Assembly (NCBI GenBank): GCA_002430605.1
Contig: DJBY01000029.1
Span: 38,120 to 51,939, forward strand
Direction of reading: 5' to 3'
DNA from: Opitutia bacterium UBA5964
GTDB lineage: Bacteria; Verrucomicrobiota; Verrucomicrobiia; Opitutales; Coraliomargaritaceae
Length of the DNA: 13,820 bases
In this document: positions 1 to 8,189 of the stretch, piece after piece
How positions within the stretch are numbered: position 1 is the first letter of the stretch
Layout of the letters: the number at the start of each line of letters is the position of its first letter
Made by a program: the position numbers and the translations under genes
The notes under the pieces: model-generated
Databases searched by the model: none
The model's input: the letters and a program-made list of their open reading frames with translations, nothing else
What the model was told of the DNA's origin: nothing

Positions 1-270
1 TTACTGCAAAGGAGGGCGAGTCGTCCTACTTTAACCTGTGTTACTGCAAAGGAGGGCGAGTCGTCCTTCATTTAACCTGTGTTACTGCAAAGGAGGGCGA
101 GTCGCCCTCATTTAACCTGTGTTACTGCAAAGGAGGGCGAGTCGCCCTACTTTAACCTGTGTTACTGCAAAGGAGGGCGAGTCGCCCTCTTTTAACCTAT
201 GTTACGGCAAAGGAGGGCGAGTCGCCCTCTTTTAACCTGTGTTACTGCAAAGGAGGGCGAGTCGCCCTCC
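1..270. repeat. 40-bp palindromic tandem repeat array, about 6.7 copies
   Basis: Copies start at 1, 41, 82, 122, 162, 202 and 242 (the last is partial). The period is 40 bp, with copy 2 being 41 bp. Each unit has a conserved TTACTGCAAAG start, a palindrome GAGGGCGA-G-TCGCCCTC (8-bp arms, one central base) and a TTTAACCTGTG tail. Copies 1 and 2 carry TCGTCC instead of TCGCCC in the right arm, which keeps G-U pairing in plus-strand RNA. Because 40 is not a multiple of 3 and the units are nearly identical, the array is neither coding nor CRISPR. The array may continue left of the window. The last copy runs into CCTCCTTT, which can lengthen its hairpin. Function is unknown; an array of protein-binding sites or a palindromic element expanded by slippage are both possible. 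Confidence 0.95.
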
Positions 271-295
271 CTCCTTTACCCACTGACGATAAACC

Positions 296-332
296 AAAAA
301 AAAAGCTCTGCTAAAATCTAGCAGAGCTTTTT
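296..332 (-). terminator. Rho-independent terminator of acs, bidirectional
   Basis: The perfect stem AAAGCTCTGCTA / TAGCAGAGCTTT (302-313 with 319-330) encloses a 5-nt loop. It is flanked by an A run at 296-304 and a short T run at 328-332, so it can stop transcription from either side. It lies about 22 bases after the acs stop on the minus strand, where the transcript ends in a run of about nine U. It also insulates acs from the tandem repeat array. Confidence 0.93.
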
Positions 333-353
333 CGATTTTAAATCAAACAGAAG

Positions 354-2324
354 TTACTGACTCATTGCAACATACTGCGCCTGCAAAGCCTCTACCACGC
401 TCGGATCGGCAAGTGTGGTAGTATTTCCAAGTTCCTTACCCTCTGCAATGTCACGCAAAATGCGGCGCATAATCTTACCGGAACGTGTCTTCGGTAGATC
501 GGACGAGAATAAAATACGCTCAGGACGAGCAAATTTACCAATACTCTTGTCGATCATAGTGACGAGCTCCTTGCGCAACTGATCATCGTAATCGCGGCCG
601 TCAATCACAGTCACAAAAGCGATCAGGCCTTGGCCCTTAATCTCGTGCGGCACACCCACCACTGCAGACTCTGCGACATCTGGATGCTCGACAAAAACGC
701 TCTCCAACTCAGCAGTGCCGATACGGTGCCCCGATACGTTCACCACGTCATCCACTCGACCGGTAATCCAGATGTAGCCATCTTCGTCGCGACGGGCGCC
801 ATCACCAGGGAAATAATACTGGCCACCCCACTTGCACCAGTAAGCCTCCTTAAAGCGCTGCGGATCACCGTAAATCCCCCGCAGCATCCCCGGCCAGGGT
901 TGCTTAATTGCCAAGATACCCACATCGACTTCCTCACCGTCATCCGTAAGAATCGCCGGCTCGATGCCGAAAAAAGGCAGCGTCGCGCAACCTGGCTTAG
1001 TCGGCGTCGCGCCAGGCATCGGCGTTAACATATGCCCACCAGTCTCAGTCTGCCACCACGTATCTACAATCGGGCACCGTTCGCCACCGATCATTTTGTG
1101 ATACCACATCCATGCTTCTGGATTGATCGGCTCGCCCACAGTTCCTAGCAAGCGCAAGGAAGATAGGTCGCGACCGGTCAGCCACTGGTCGCCCCATTTC
1201 ATAAAGGCACGAATCGCTGTCGGTGCAGTGTAGAAAATCGATACTTTATATTTCTCTATTATCTCCCAGAAGCGCCCTTCATCTGGGTGATTGGGAGCAC
1301 CCTCATAAATCACCTGTGTCGCGCAATTCTGCATGATGCCGTAAATAATATATGTGTGTCCGGTAATCCATCCGACATCCGCAGTGCACCAGTACACATC
1401 GTCCGGCTTCAAATCGAACACATATTTCGAGGTCAGATAACTGAACACCTGATAACCTGCAGTGGTGTGCATGACGCCCTTGGGCTTACCCGTCGTACCA
1501 CTGGTATACAGCAAAAACAGCAGATCTTCTGCCTCCATCTCCTCAGCAGGGCAATCCGCACTCTCCTCCGCGACCACTTCATGATACCAACAATCACGTC
1601 CATCCTTCATCGGACAATCGATCGGATGTGCGTCACCACGCTGTACCACGATCACATCTTTGATGCACTGACAATTCTCAACGCCCTCATCGACGATCTT
1701 CTTTAATTCTAGAATCTTACCACGACGATAGCCGCCATCCGCAGTGATCACCATGCGTGTCTCACTATCGAGTACACGATCGCGAATGGCATCTGCAGAG
1801 AAGCCCGCAAAAATGACTGAGTGCACCGCACCAATACGTGCACAAGCTAGCACAGACACCGCCAACTCAGGAATCATCGGCAGGTAAATCCCAATACGAT
1901 CTCCTTTTTGCACGCCCTTGGCTTTCATCGCATTGGCCAAGCGACAGACTTCTTCATGCAACTGTGCATAGCTAATAGCACGCGTGTCGCCTGGTTCACC
2001 TTCCCAGTGAATCGCGATTTTCTCGCCACGCCCCTCATTAATATGACGATCTAGGCAGTTGTAAGAAAGGTTGGTGCGACTACCGTCAAACCACTTATAG
2101 GACGGTGCTTCGGAGGCATCGAGCACGGTATCCCACTTTTTAAACCAATGCAGATCCTCTGCAGCTTCAGCCCAAAAGGCCTCGGGGTCCTTGATGCTCT
2201 TCTGATACAGCGCAGTATAGGCCTCCATACTGCCAATGTGGGCATTTTCTGAAAAAGCCGCCAGCGGGGCAAATTTTCGGTTTTCGTGCGAAACGGATTC
2301 CATCGTAGAAGGGTCAGTCGACAT
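354..2324 (-). CDS. acs: Acetyl-CoA synthetase (AMP-forming)
   Basis: Converts acetate, ATP and CoA to acetyl-CoA, AMP and PPi through acetyl-AMP in the cytosol, so it is the high-affinity acetate assimilation enzyme. With the start at 2324 it has 656 residues, matching the usual length of about 650. Visible ANL-superfamily motifs are the P-loop-like YTSGTTGKPKG at about 273-283, DTWWQTETGG at about 421-430, YFPGDGA near 505-511, and the C-terminal PKTRSGKIMRR at about 614-624, whose lysine (about 617) is the one regulated by acetylation in the family. The frame stays open to 2405, but the extra 27 N-terminal residues are hydrophobic and unlike the family, so MSTDPS is preferred; MESVSH at 2303 is a second option. 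No Shine-Dalgarno is seen before either start. It is monocistronic, with a strong terminator downstream. Confidence 0.96.
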   Translation of the reverse strand: MSTDPSTMESVSHENRKFAPLAAFSENAHIGSMEAYTALYQKSIKDPEAFWAEAAEDLHWFKKWDTVLDASEAPSYKWFDGSRTNLSYNCLDRHINEGRGEKIAIHWEGEPGDTRAISYAQLHEEVCRLANAMKAKGVQKGDRIGIYLPMIPELAVSVLACARIGAVHSVIFAGFSADAIRDRVLDSETRMVITADGGYRRGKILELKKIVDEGVENCQCIKDVIVVQRGDAHPIDCPMKDGRDCWYHEVVAEESADCPAEEMEAEDLLFLLYTSGTTGKPKGVMHTTAGYQVFSYLTSKYVFDLKPDDVYWCTADVGWITGHTYIIYGIMQNCATQVIYEGAPNHPDEGRFWEIIEKYKVSIFYTAPTAIRAFMKWGDQWLTGRDLSSLRLLGTVGEPINPEAWMWYHKMIGGERCPIVDTWWQTETGGHMLTPMPGATPTKPGCATLPFFGIEPAILTDDGEEVDVGILAIKQPWPGMLRGIYGDPQRFKEAYWCKWGGQYYFPGDGARRDEDGYIWITGRVDDVVNVSGHRIGTAELESVFVEHPDVAESAVVGVPHEIKGQGLIAFVTVIDGRDYDDQLRKELVTMIDKSIGKFARPERILFSSDLPKTRSGKIMRRILRDIAEGKELGNTTTLADPSVVEALQAQYVAMSQ

Positions 2325-2474
2325 AGTAAGATTGTATTGGGGGGTGAAAATAACAGTGAAACTGAGGTAACTGAACAACGCACCTAACAGAGGCTTACCA
2401 GCCAATGAATCAGCAATCTAAGGTCAATGACTTTCGCTTTACTAAAACAGAATTGCAGACTTCCCCGAAAGCTA

Positions 2475-2503
2475 TTGACAAGCCCACCTGCGCTGAGCAT
2501 CAA
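2475..2503 (+). promoter_or_regulatory. Possible promoter for the 591-residue gene
   Basis: The acs/2541 divergent spacer (2325-2540) holds a perfect -35 box TTGACA at 2475-2480. At 17-bp spacing the -10 position (2498-2503) reads CATCAA, a weak match. The position, about 40 bases before the ATG at 2541, is plausible. Nothing stronger is visible for either strand in this spacer. Confidence 0.25.
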
Positions 2504-2538
2504 AACCAGCTCTTCGCGTTAAAACGACGCCTTTCGAT

Positions 2539-4316
<1,778 letters not shown>

Positions 4317-4319
4317 GAA

Positions 4320-4412
4320 GGGAATTGAAAATTAGGAATGACGAATTAGGGTTGTACTTTGCGAACCTAGTTGGACCATATTCCTAATTCCAATTCTTAA
4401 TTCCTAATTCCC
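4320..4412. repeat. AT-rich inverted-repeat element between the unknown gene and hisF
   Basis: The left arm at 4320-4350 (GGGAATTGAAAATTAGG...) is nearly the reverse complement of the right arm at 4382-4412 (CCTAATTCC...TAATTCCC). The arms are about 30 bp with a 31-bp centre. The arms are built from repeated AATTAGGAATT-type words. Similar AT-rich words occur between genes in many bacterial genomes as non-coding repeats. It starts four bases after the stop of the upstream gene and ends four bases before the hisF start, filling the whole spacer. In RNA it would fold into a long hairpin right before hisF. Confidence 0.8.
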
Positions 4413-4416
4413 AAAA

Positions 4417-5178
4417 GTGCTCTCAGTCCGAATCATTCCCTGCTTAGATGTTCATGAAGGCCGCGTCGTCAAAGGCGTAAACTTCGTCAATTTGATCGAC
4501 GCCGGTGATCCCGTTGAACAAGCCAAAGCCTACGAACTGCAAGGTGCCGACGAACTCGTGTTCCTCGACATCACTGCTTCCAGCGACGAGCGCAACACCA
4601 TGATCGATGTCGTCAAGCGCACCGCCGACCAGTGCTTCATGCCACTCACCGTCGGTGGCGGACTGCGCAACGTCGAAAATATTCGCGACATGCTCAACGC
4701 TGGGGCCGACAAAGTCAGCCTCAACACTGCAGCCATTATTAATCCGGATCTCATCCGCCAAGCATCCTCCAAGTTCGGCAACCAGTGCATCGTCGTCGCA
4801 ATCGATGCCAAACGTGTTAAAGACGAAAATCGCTGGGAAGTTTACACCCATGGCGGTCGTAATAATACAGGACTCGACGCAGTCGAATGGGCCAAGAAAG
4901 TCGTCGCACTTGGCGCAGGCGAAATCCTCCTGACCAGTATGGACTCTGACGGCACCAAGGCCGGATTTGACAACGAGCTCAACCGCGCAGTCAGCGAAGC
5001 CGTCGAAGTGCCCGTCATCGCCTCCGGTGGCGCAGGCACCCTCGACCACCTCGCTGATGCCATCGACAAAGGCAAAACCAGCGCCGTGCTCGCTGCCTCG
5101 ATCTTTCACTTTGGCACCTTCACGATTCGCCAAGCCAAAGAGCACCTGCAGAGCCGCGGTTTACCCGTTCGGCTGTAA
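4417..5178 (+). CDS. hisF: Imidazole glycerol phosphate synthase, cyclase subunit HisF
   Basis: HisF is the (beta/alpha)8-barrel half of IGP synthase. With ammonia channelled from the HisH glutaminase it turns PRFAR into imidazole glycerol phosphate and AICAR, the fifth step of histidine synthesis and a link to purine salvage. The 253 residues match the family length. The N-terminal RIIPCLDVHEGRVVKGVNF block is typical, and both catalytic aspartates are present, Asp11 (CLDV) and Asp130 (VAID). Phosphate-binding turns TVGGGL (78-83) and ASGGAG (202-207) are also seen. The start is GTG at 4417, fixed by the conserved N terminus. There is no Shine-Dalgarno because the inverted repeat ends at 4412. 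No other his gene is in the window, so hisF is separated from any his cluster here. Confidence 0.97.
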   Translation: MLSVRIIPCLDVHEGRVVKGVNFVNLIDAGDPVEQAKAYELQGADELVFLDITASSDERNTMIDVVKRTADQCFMPLTVGGGLRNVENIRDMLNAGADKVSLNTAAIINPDLIRQASSKFGNQCIVVAIDAKRVKDENRWEVYTHGGRNNTGLDAVEWAKKVVALGAGEILLTSMDSDGTKAGFDNELNRAVSEAVEVPVIASGGAGTLDHLADAIDKGKTSAVLAASIFHFGTFTIRQAKEHLQSRGLPVRL

Positions 5179-5186
5179 ATCCATCG

Positions 5187-5262
5187 CGGGACAAACCCGC
5201 TCGCTCCCAACTCTGGCAGTTCCTGGACCTCGTAGCGACTGGCTTTACGCCGAGAGGAATCC
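5187..5262. repeat. REP-like hairpins after hisF
   Basis: The hisF/amidohydrolase spacer (5179-5317) begins with a GC-rich hairpin GCGGG-ACAAA-CCCGC (5187-5201). A second imperfect inverted repeat at 5225-5262 pairs GGACCTCG with CGAGAGGAATCC around a GTAGCGACTGGC core. The first resembles in form the REP elements of pseudomonads. Neither is followed by a T run, so they are better read as spacer repeats or mRNA-stabilising hairpins than as classic terminators. Confidence 0.5.
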
Positions 5263-5317
5263 GCCTGCAGGTTGATTCGTCAATCAAATGACCTAGACTT
5301 CACTACCAACACTCCCC

Positions 5318-6217
5318 GTGAAAATCATCGACAGCCACAGTCATTGCTACCCCGCCGAACTAGCGGCAGCTCCGCGTGCATGGGCAGAGGCTCAGAACGA
5401 ACCACACTGGGCTGAGCTAGTCGCTCCGCTCGACCGCCCCTCCATTCAAGGCTGGGCGACGGTCGAGCAAGCGTTAGCAGCGATGGACGCAGCCAATGTC
5501 GCGCAAACCGTCCTACTCGGTTGGTATTGGCAAAACGAAGCCACCTGTCGCTGGCAGAATACCGTGATTGCTGAACGCGTACAAGCCGCACCCGAACGCT
5601 TTATCGGCTTTGCTTCCATCCATCCAGGCGGCAGCGCAGAGTCAGTTATCAAACAATGCGAAGCTGCCCATTCACTCGGCCTACATGGTGTTGGCGAGCT
5701 GCACCCAGGCATTCAGAATTTCGACTCTAGCAGCGCAGGCTGGCAAGCACTCGCGGATTGGTGTGTTGCACACGACTGGCCAATCAATTGCCACGCCACC
5801 GAAGCCGTCGGCCACCATCACCCTGGCAGTGTGCCTACCCCGCTCAACGATTTTCTGCGCATGGCTCAAGCGCACCCACAGTTGAAGCTCATTCTCGCTC
5901 ATTGGGGCGGTGGACTGGCCTTCTTCGAACTCAATCCACGCCTGCGTAAAGCTTTGAAAAATGTTTACTACGACACCTCTGCCACGCCCTTGCTCTACAA
6001 GCCGTCGATCTTTCGAAGTCTAATTGAAATCGTCGGCGCAGAAAAGATCCTATTTGGCTCAGACTTCCCGCTGCGTGTGTATCCGCGCGCGCAAAAGACG
6101 CCCGACTACAGCACGTTCATCGATGTCATACAAAACCAAGCTGATTTAAACGCCGAGGAATACGCAGCGATCATGCACGAAAATATGAGTCGCTTGCTCT
6201 GCGTTGAGTCACGCTAG
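5318..6217 (+). CDS. Amidohydrolase-superfamily metal-dependent hydrolase (amidohydrolase 2 type)
   Basis: A TIM-barrel hydrolase of 299 residues with the ligand set of the amidohydrolase-2/ACMSD-like family. It has IDSHSH at 4-9 (the HxH metal pair, His7 and His9), GELHPG at 126-131, His159 in INCHAT, His195 in LAHWGG and Asp249 in LFGSDFP. That supports hydrolysis or decarboxylation of a small substrate, but the substrate cannot be read from sequence. TatD-like deoxyribonuclease is a less likely reading because AHWGGG and FGSDFP fit amidohydrolase 2 better. There is no signal peptide, so it is cytosolic. The GTG start at 5318 puts the HxH motif at the expected distance from the N terminus. 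No Shine-Dalgarno is seen. It is separated from hisF by 139 bp with hairpins, so it is probably its own unit. Confidence 0.88.
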   Translation: MKIIDSHSHCYPAELAAAPRAWAEAQNEPHWAELVAPLDRPSIQGWATVEQALAAMDAANVAQTVLLGWYWQNEATCRWQNTVIAERVQAAPERFIGFASIHPGGSAESVIKQCEAAHSLGLHGVGELHPGIQNFDSSSAGWQALADWCVAHDWPINCHATEAVGHHHPGSVPTPLNDFLRMAQAHPQLKLILAHWGGGLAFFELNPRLRKALKNVYYDTSATPLLYKPSIFRSLIEIVGAEKILFGSDFPLRVYPRAQKTPDYSTFIDVIQNQADLNAEEYAAIMHENMSRLLCVESR

Positions 6218-6223
6218 CGGCGC

Positions 6224-6276
6224 GTGCCCCTAAGCGCCATCGATTCGGAGCTACGCTAACGGATGGCGTTTGGCAC
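6224..6276. terminator. Hairpin between convergent genes, possible bidirectional terminator
   Basis: GTGCC (6224-6228) and GCGCCATC (6234-6241) pair with GATGGCG (6262-6268) and GGCAC (6272-6276), giving a two-step imperfect stem with a 20-nt loop. It occupies the 65-bp gap between the convergent amidohydrolase and UDP-glucuronate decarboxylase genes. There is no T run, so it may be a REP-like element acting as a transcription or decay barrier. Confidence 0.5.
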
Positions 6277-6282
6277 GAACGC

Positions 6283-7227
6283 CTACTTCCCTTCCGACAA
6301 GACCTTATCGAAATAAGCAATCGTCGGCTTCAAGCCTTCGTCTAGGGATACCTTCGGCTCCCAACCAAGCACCTTTTGCGCCAGACGAATATCTGGTTGG
6401 CGCTGCTTTGGATCGTCCGATGGCAAGGCTTGGTGGATAATCTTTGATTGACTGCCCGTTTGAGCGATCACCTTTTGTGCCAACTCCAGAATCGTAAACT
6501 CACCGGGGTTGCCGATATTCATTGGGCCGATCACCTCGTCTTGATTCATTAAGCGCACAAAGCCTTCAATCAAGTCGTCGCAATAACAGAAGGAGCGCGT
6601 TTGTTGCCCCTCGCCGTAGATCGTAATGTCGTGCCCCTGCAGTGCCTGCACAATGAAATTTGAGACCACGCGACCATCATCTGGGCACATGCGCGGGCCA
6701 TAGGTGTTAAAGATGCGGACAATTCGAATATCGACACCGTTCTGGCGGTGATAATCCATAAACAAAGTCTCGGCGGCACGCTTGCCCTCATCATAGCACG
6801 AGCGTATGCCGATCGGATTGACATTGCCCCAATAGGACTCTGGCTGTGGGTGCATCGACGGATCGGGATCACCATACACCTCAGAGGTGGACGCTTGGAA
6901 GACACGCGCATTCACCCGCTTTGCAGAGCCGAGGCAATTGATCGCGCCCATCACTGATGTCTTAATCGTCTTGATCGGGTTGTGCTGGTAATGCACCGGC
7001 GAAGCTGGGCAGGCGAGATTGTAGATCTGATCGACTTCGACTTTAAACGGATCCGTCACGTCATGACGCATTAGCTCAAACATCGGGTTTGCCATCAGAT
7101 GTTGCACGTTGCGCTTACGTCCCGTAAAGAAGTTATCCATACAGATGACTTCATGCCCATCGCCCAACAGACGGTCGCACAAATGACTGCCAAGAAACCC
7201 GGCACCTCCAGTAATTAGAATACGCAT
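6283..7227 (-). CDS. uxs: UDP-glucuronate decarboxylase (UDP-xylose synthase)
   Basis: An extended-SDR enzyme that oxidises and decarboxylates UDP-glucuronate to UDP-xylose with bound NAD+, supplying xylose units for envelope or extracellular polysaccharide. Its 314 residues match bacterial UXS. Seen are the Rossmann motif GGAGFLG (7-13), Asp31 after the second strand (MDNFFTGRK, a UXS signature), the catalytic STSEVYGD block (113-120), Tyr145 and Lys149 in YDEGKRAAE, the family-specific NTYGPRM (174-180), and DDPKQRQPDI (271-280), typical of UXS over other NDP-sugar epimerases. The ATG at 7227 starts directly on MRILITGGAG. Only 54 bp separate it from the divergent exported-protein gene, so the promoters must overlap. 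No other glycan genes are nearby. Confidence 0.94.
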   Translation of the reverse strand: MRILITGGAGFLGSHLCDRLLGDGHEVICMDNFFTGRKRNVQHLMANPMFELMRHDVTDPFKVEVDQIYNLACPASPVHYQHNPIKTIKTSVMGAINCLGSAKRVNARVFQASTSEVYGDPDPSMHPQPESYWGNVNPIGIRSCYDEGKRAAETLFMDYHRQNGVDIRIVRIFNTYGPRMCPDDGRVVSNFIVQALQGHDITIYGEGQQTRSFCYCDDLIEGFVRLMNQDEVIGPMNIGNPGEFTILELAQKVIAQTGSQSKIIHQALPSDDPKQRQPDIRLAQKVLGWEPKVSLDEGLKPTIAYFDKVLSEGK

Positions 7228-7281
7228 ATTTGAATCAAGTTGTGATTATAAGAAATTTACGAACAATAAACGCCCGACACC

Positions 7282-8115
7282 ATGAAAAGTTCATATTTAT
7301 GCCCTCTCGCTTTTGCTCTCGGCCTTCTGGTGCTCTCGTCGGTTGAAGCTCAGACACAGCCGACAGACACGCCAGCAGAGGTCGCCATTACCCGCCCGCA
7401 GCTTACCGACATAACAAGTAAGCAGCTAATCAGGAATTGCCTGGCGGTCTCAGGCGGCAAGCAAGCTTACATCGACCTTGAAAACGTCACAGCCACCGGC
7501 AGCATTGTGGAGGCGGGTAAATTGAAATCCTTTCTCCTGATCGAAACACAGGATGGCCGTCGCCAGCTCACCTACACATGGAAGCACCTCGGCCGCAAGT
7601 ACAAGACGCTATATTCATTCGATGGCGTGCATACTTGGCAACAAGAGCTCCTGCCAAAAGAGGAATACCCTGAACCATTCAGTGGTCGTGACGCTATACA
7701 TTTTGCGCGTCAGCATTGGCTAATTCAGCCCTTCGTCGCACCACTCATAGCCGACTATACATTTAAATATCAAGGCATGTCCAAGGTTGCCGGACGCCCT
7801 GCCTACATTATCACTGGCTATGGTAAAAATGATATACGCAGCTGGTTTTATTTTGATAAAGAAAAGCATCTCCTCACCCGCTGGGGCGGCAAAGGCACGA
7901 TCGCTGGAATCGAGGAATACATGGACTACCGCGCCACACGTTTCGCGACAGTCAACGGCGTGCTCCTGCCTAAGCAAATCGAACTGCTCGCCGAAAATTC
8001 GGCGTTCGGCACGATCACCTTTGAGACTTTTAGCGCCAATCAAACGATCGACCCGAATATCTTCTCCATGCCACCGAGCACCATCCCGACGCTTCGGCAG
8101 AAGATCGCTCGCTAG
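7282..8115 (+). CDS. Exported protein of unknown function, LolA-like in layout
   Basis: 277 residues beginning with a clear Sec signal peptide: basic MKSS, a hydrophobic stretch to about residue 20, and a likely cut after SSVEA (about residue 23), predicting a periplasmic protein with no lipobox cysteine. The mature part starts with a helix (TSKQLIRNCLAVSGGKQAY) and then alternates short beta-like strands (ENVTATGSI, GRRQLTYTW, YIITGYG, WFYFDKEKHLLTRW, NGVLLPKQIELL). This helix-plus-large-sheet layout is shared by LolA/LolB-like lipoprotein carriers and related exported proteins of many Gram-negative bacteria. That is inference from pattern, not identification. The start is supported by the signal peptide. 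The 74-bp gap to the helicase gene leaves room for, but does not prove, co-transcription. Confidence 0.87.
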   Translation: MKSSYLCPLAFALGLLVLSSVEAQTQPTDTPAEVAITRPQLTDITSKQLIRNCLAVSGGKQAYIDLENVTATGSIVEAGKLKSFLLIETQDGRRQLTYTWKHLGRKYKTLYSFDGVHTWQQELLPKEEYPEPFSGRDAIHFARQHWLIQPFVAPLIADYTFKYQGMSKVAGRPAYIITGYGKNDIRSWFYFDKEKHLLTRWGGKGTIAGIEEYMDYRATRFATVNGVLLPKQIELLAENSAFGTITFETFSANQTIDPNIFSMPPSTIPTLRQKIAR

Positions 8116-8189
8116 TTGAATCGCGCAAACCTCACCTTGCCATCGCCAAGGCTTGACCTCTACGCGTCATTTGTCAGCCATGACGGGCG

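Noticed and set aside
1..270. CRISPR array
   Set aside because: There are no variable spacers: the full 40-bp unit is repeated, and no cas genes are in the window.
1..270. Integron attI-like site, because GTTAC...GGGC(G)AGTCGCCCT resembles the class 1 attI region
   Set aside because: Only short pieces match, the unit is repeated seven times, and there is no integrase or cassette.
630..1706. Plus-strand open frames of 132 and 139 residues inside acs
   Set aside because: They are antisense shadows of the acs coding frame and have no recognisable domain.
2325..2405. Upstream extension of acs by 27 residues
   Set aside because: The extension is hydrophobic, unlike Acs N termini, and would overlap the spacer needed for the promoter; family length fits the start at 2324.
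4444..5145. A 233-residue antisense open frame across hisF
   Set aside because: It is a shadow of the conserved hisF reading frame, with odd composition (runs of FD, VD and AGD) and no recognisable motif.
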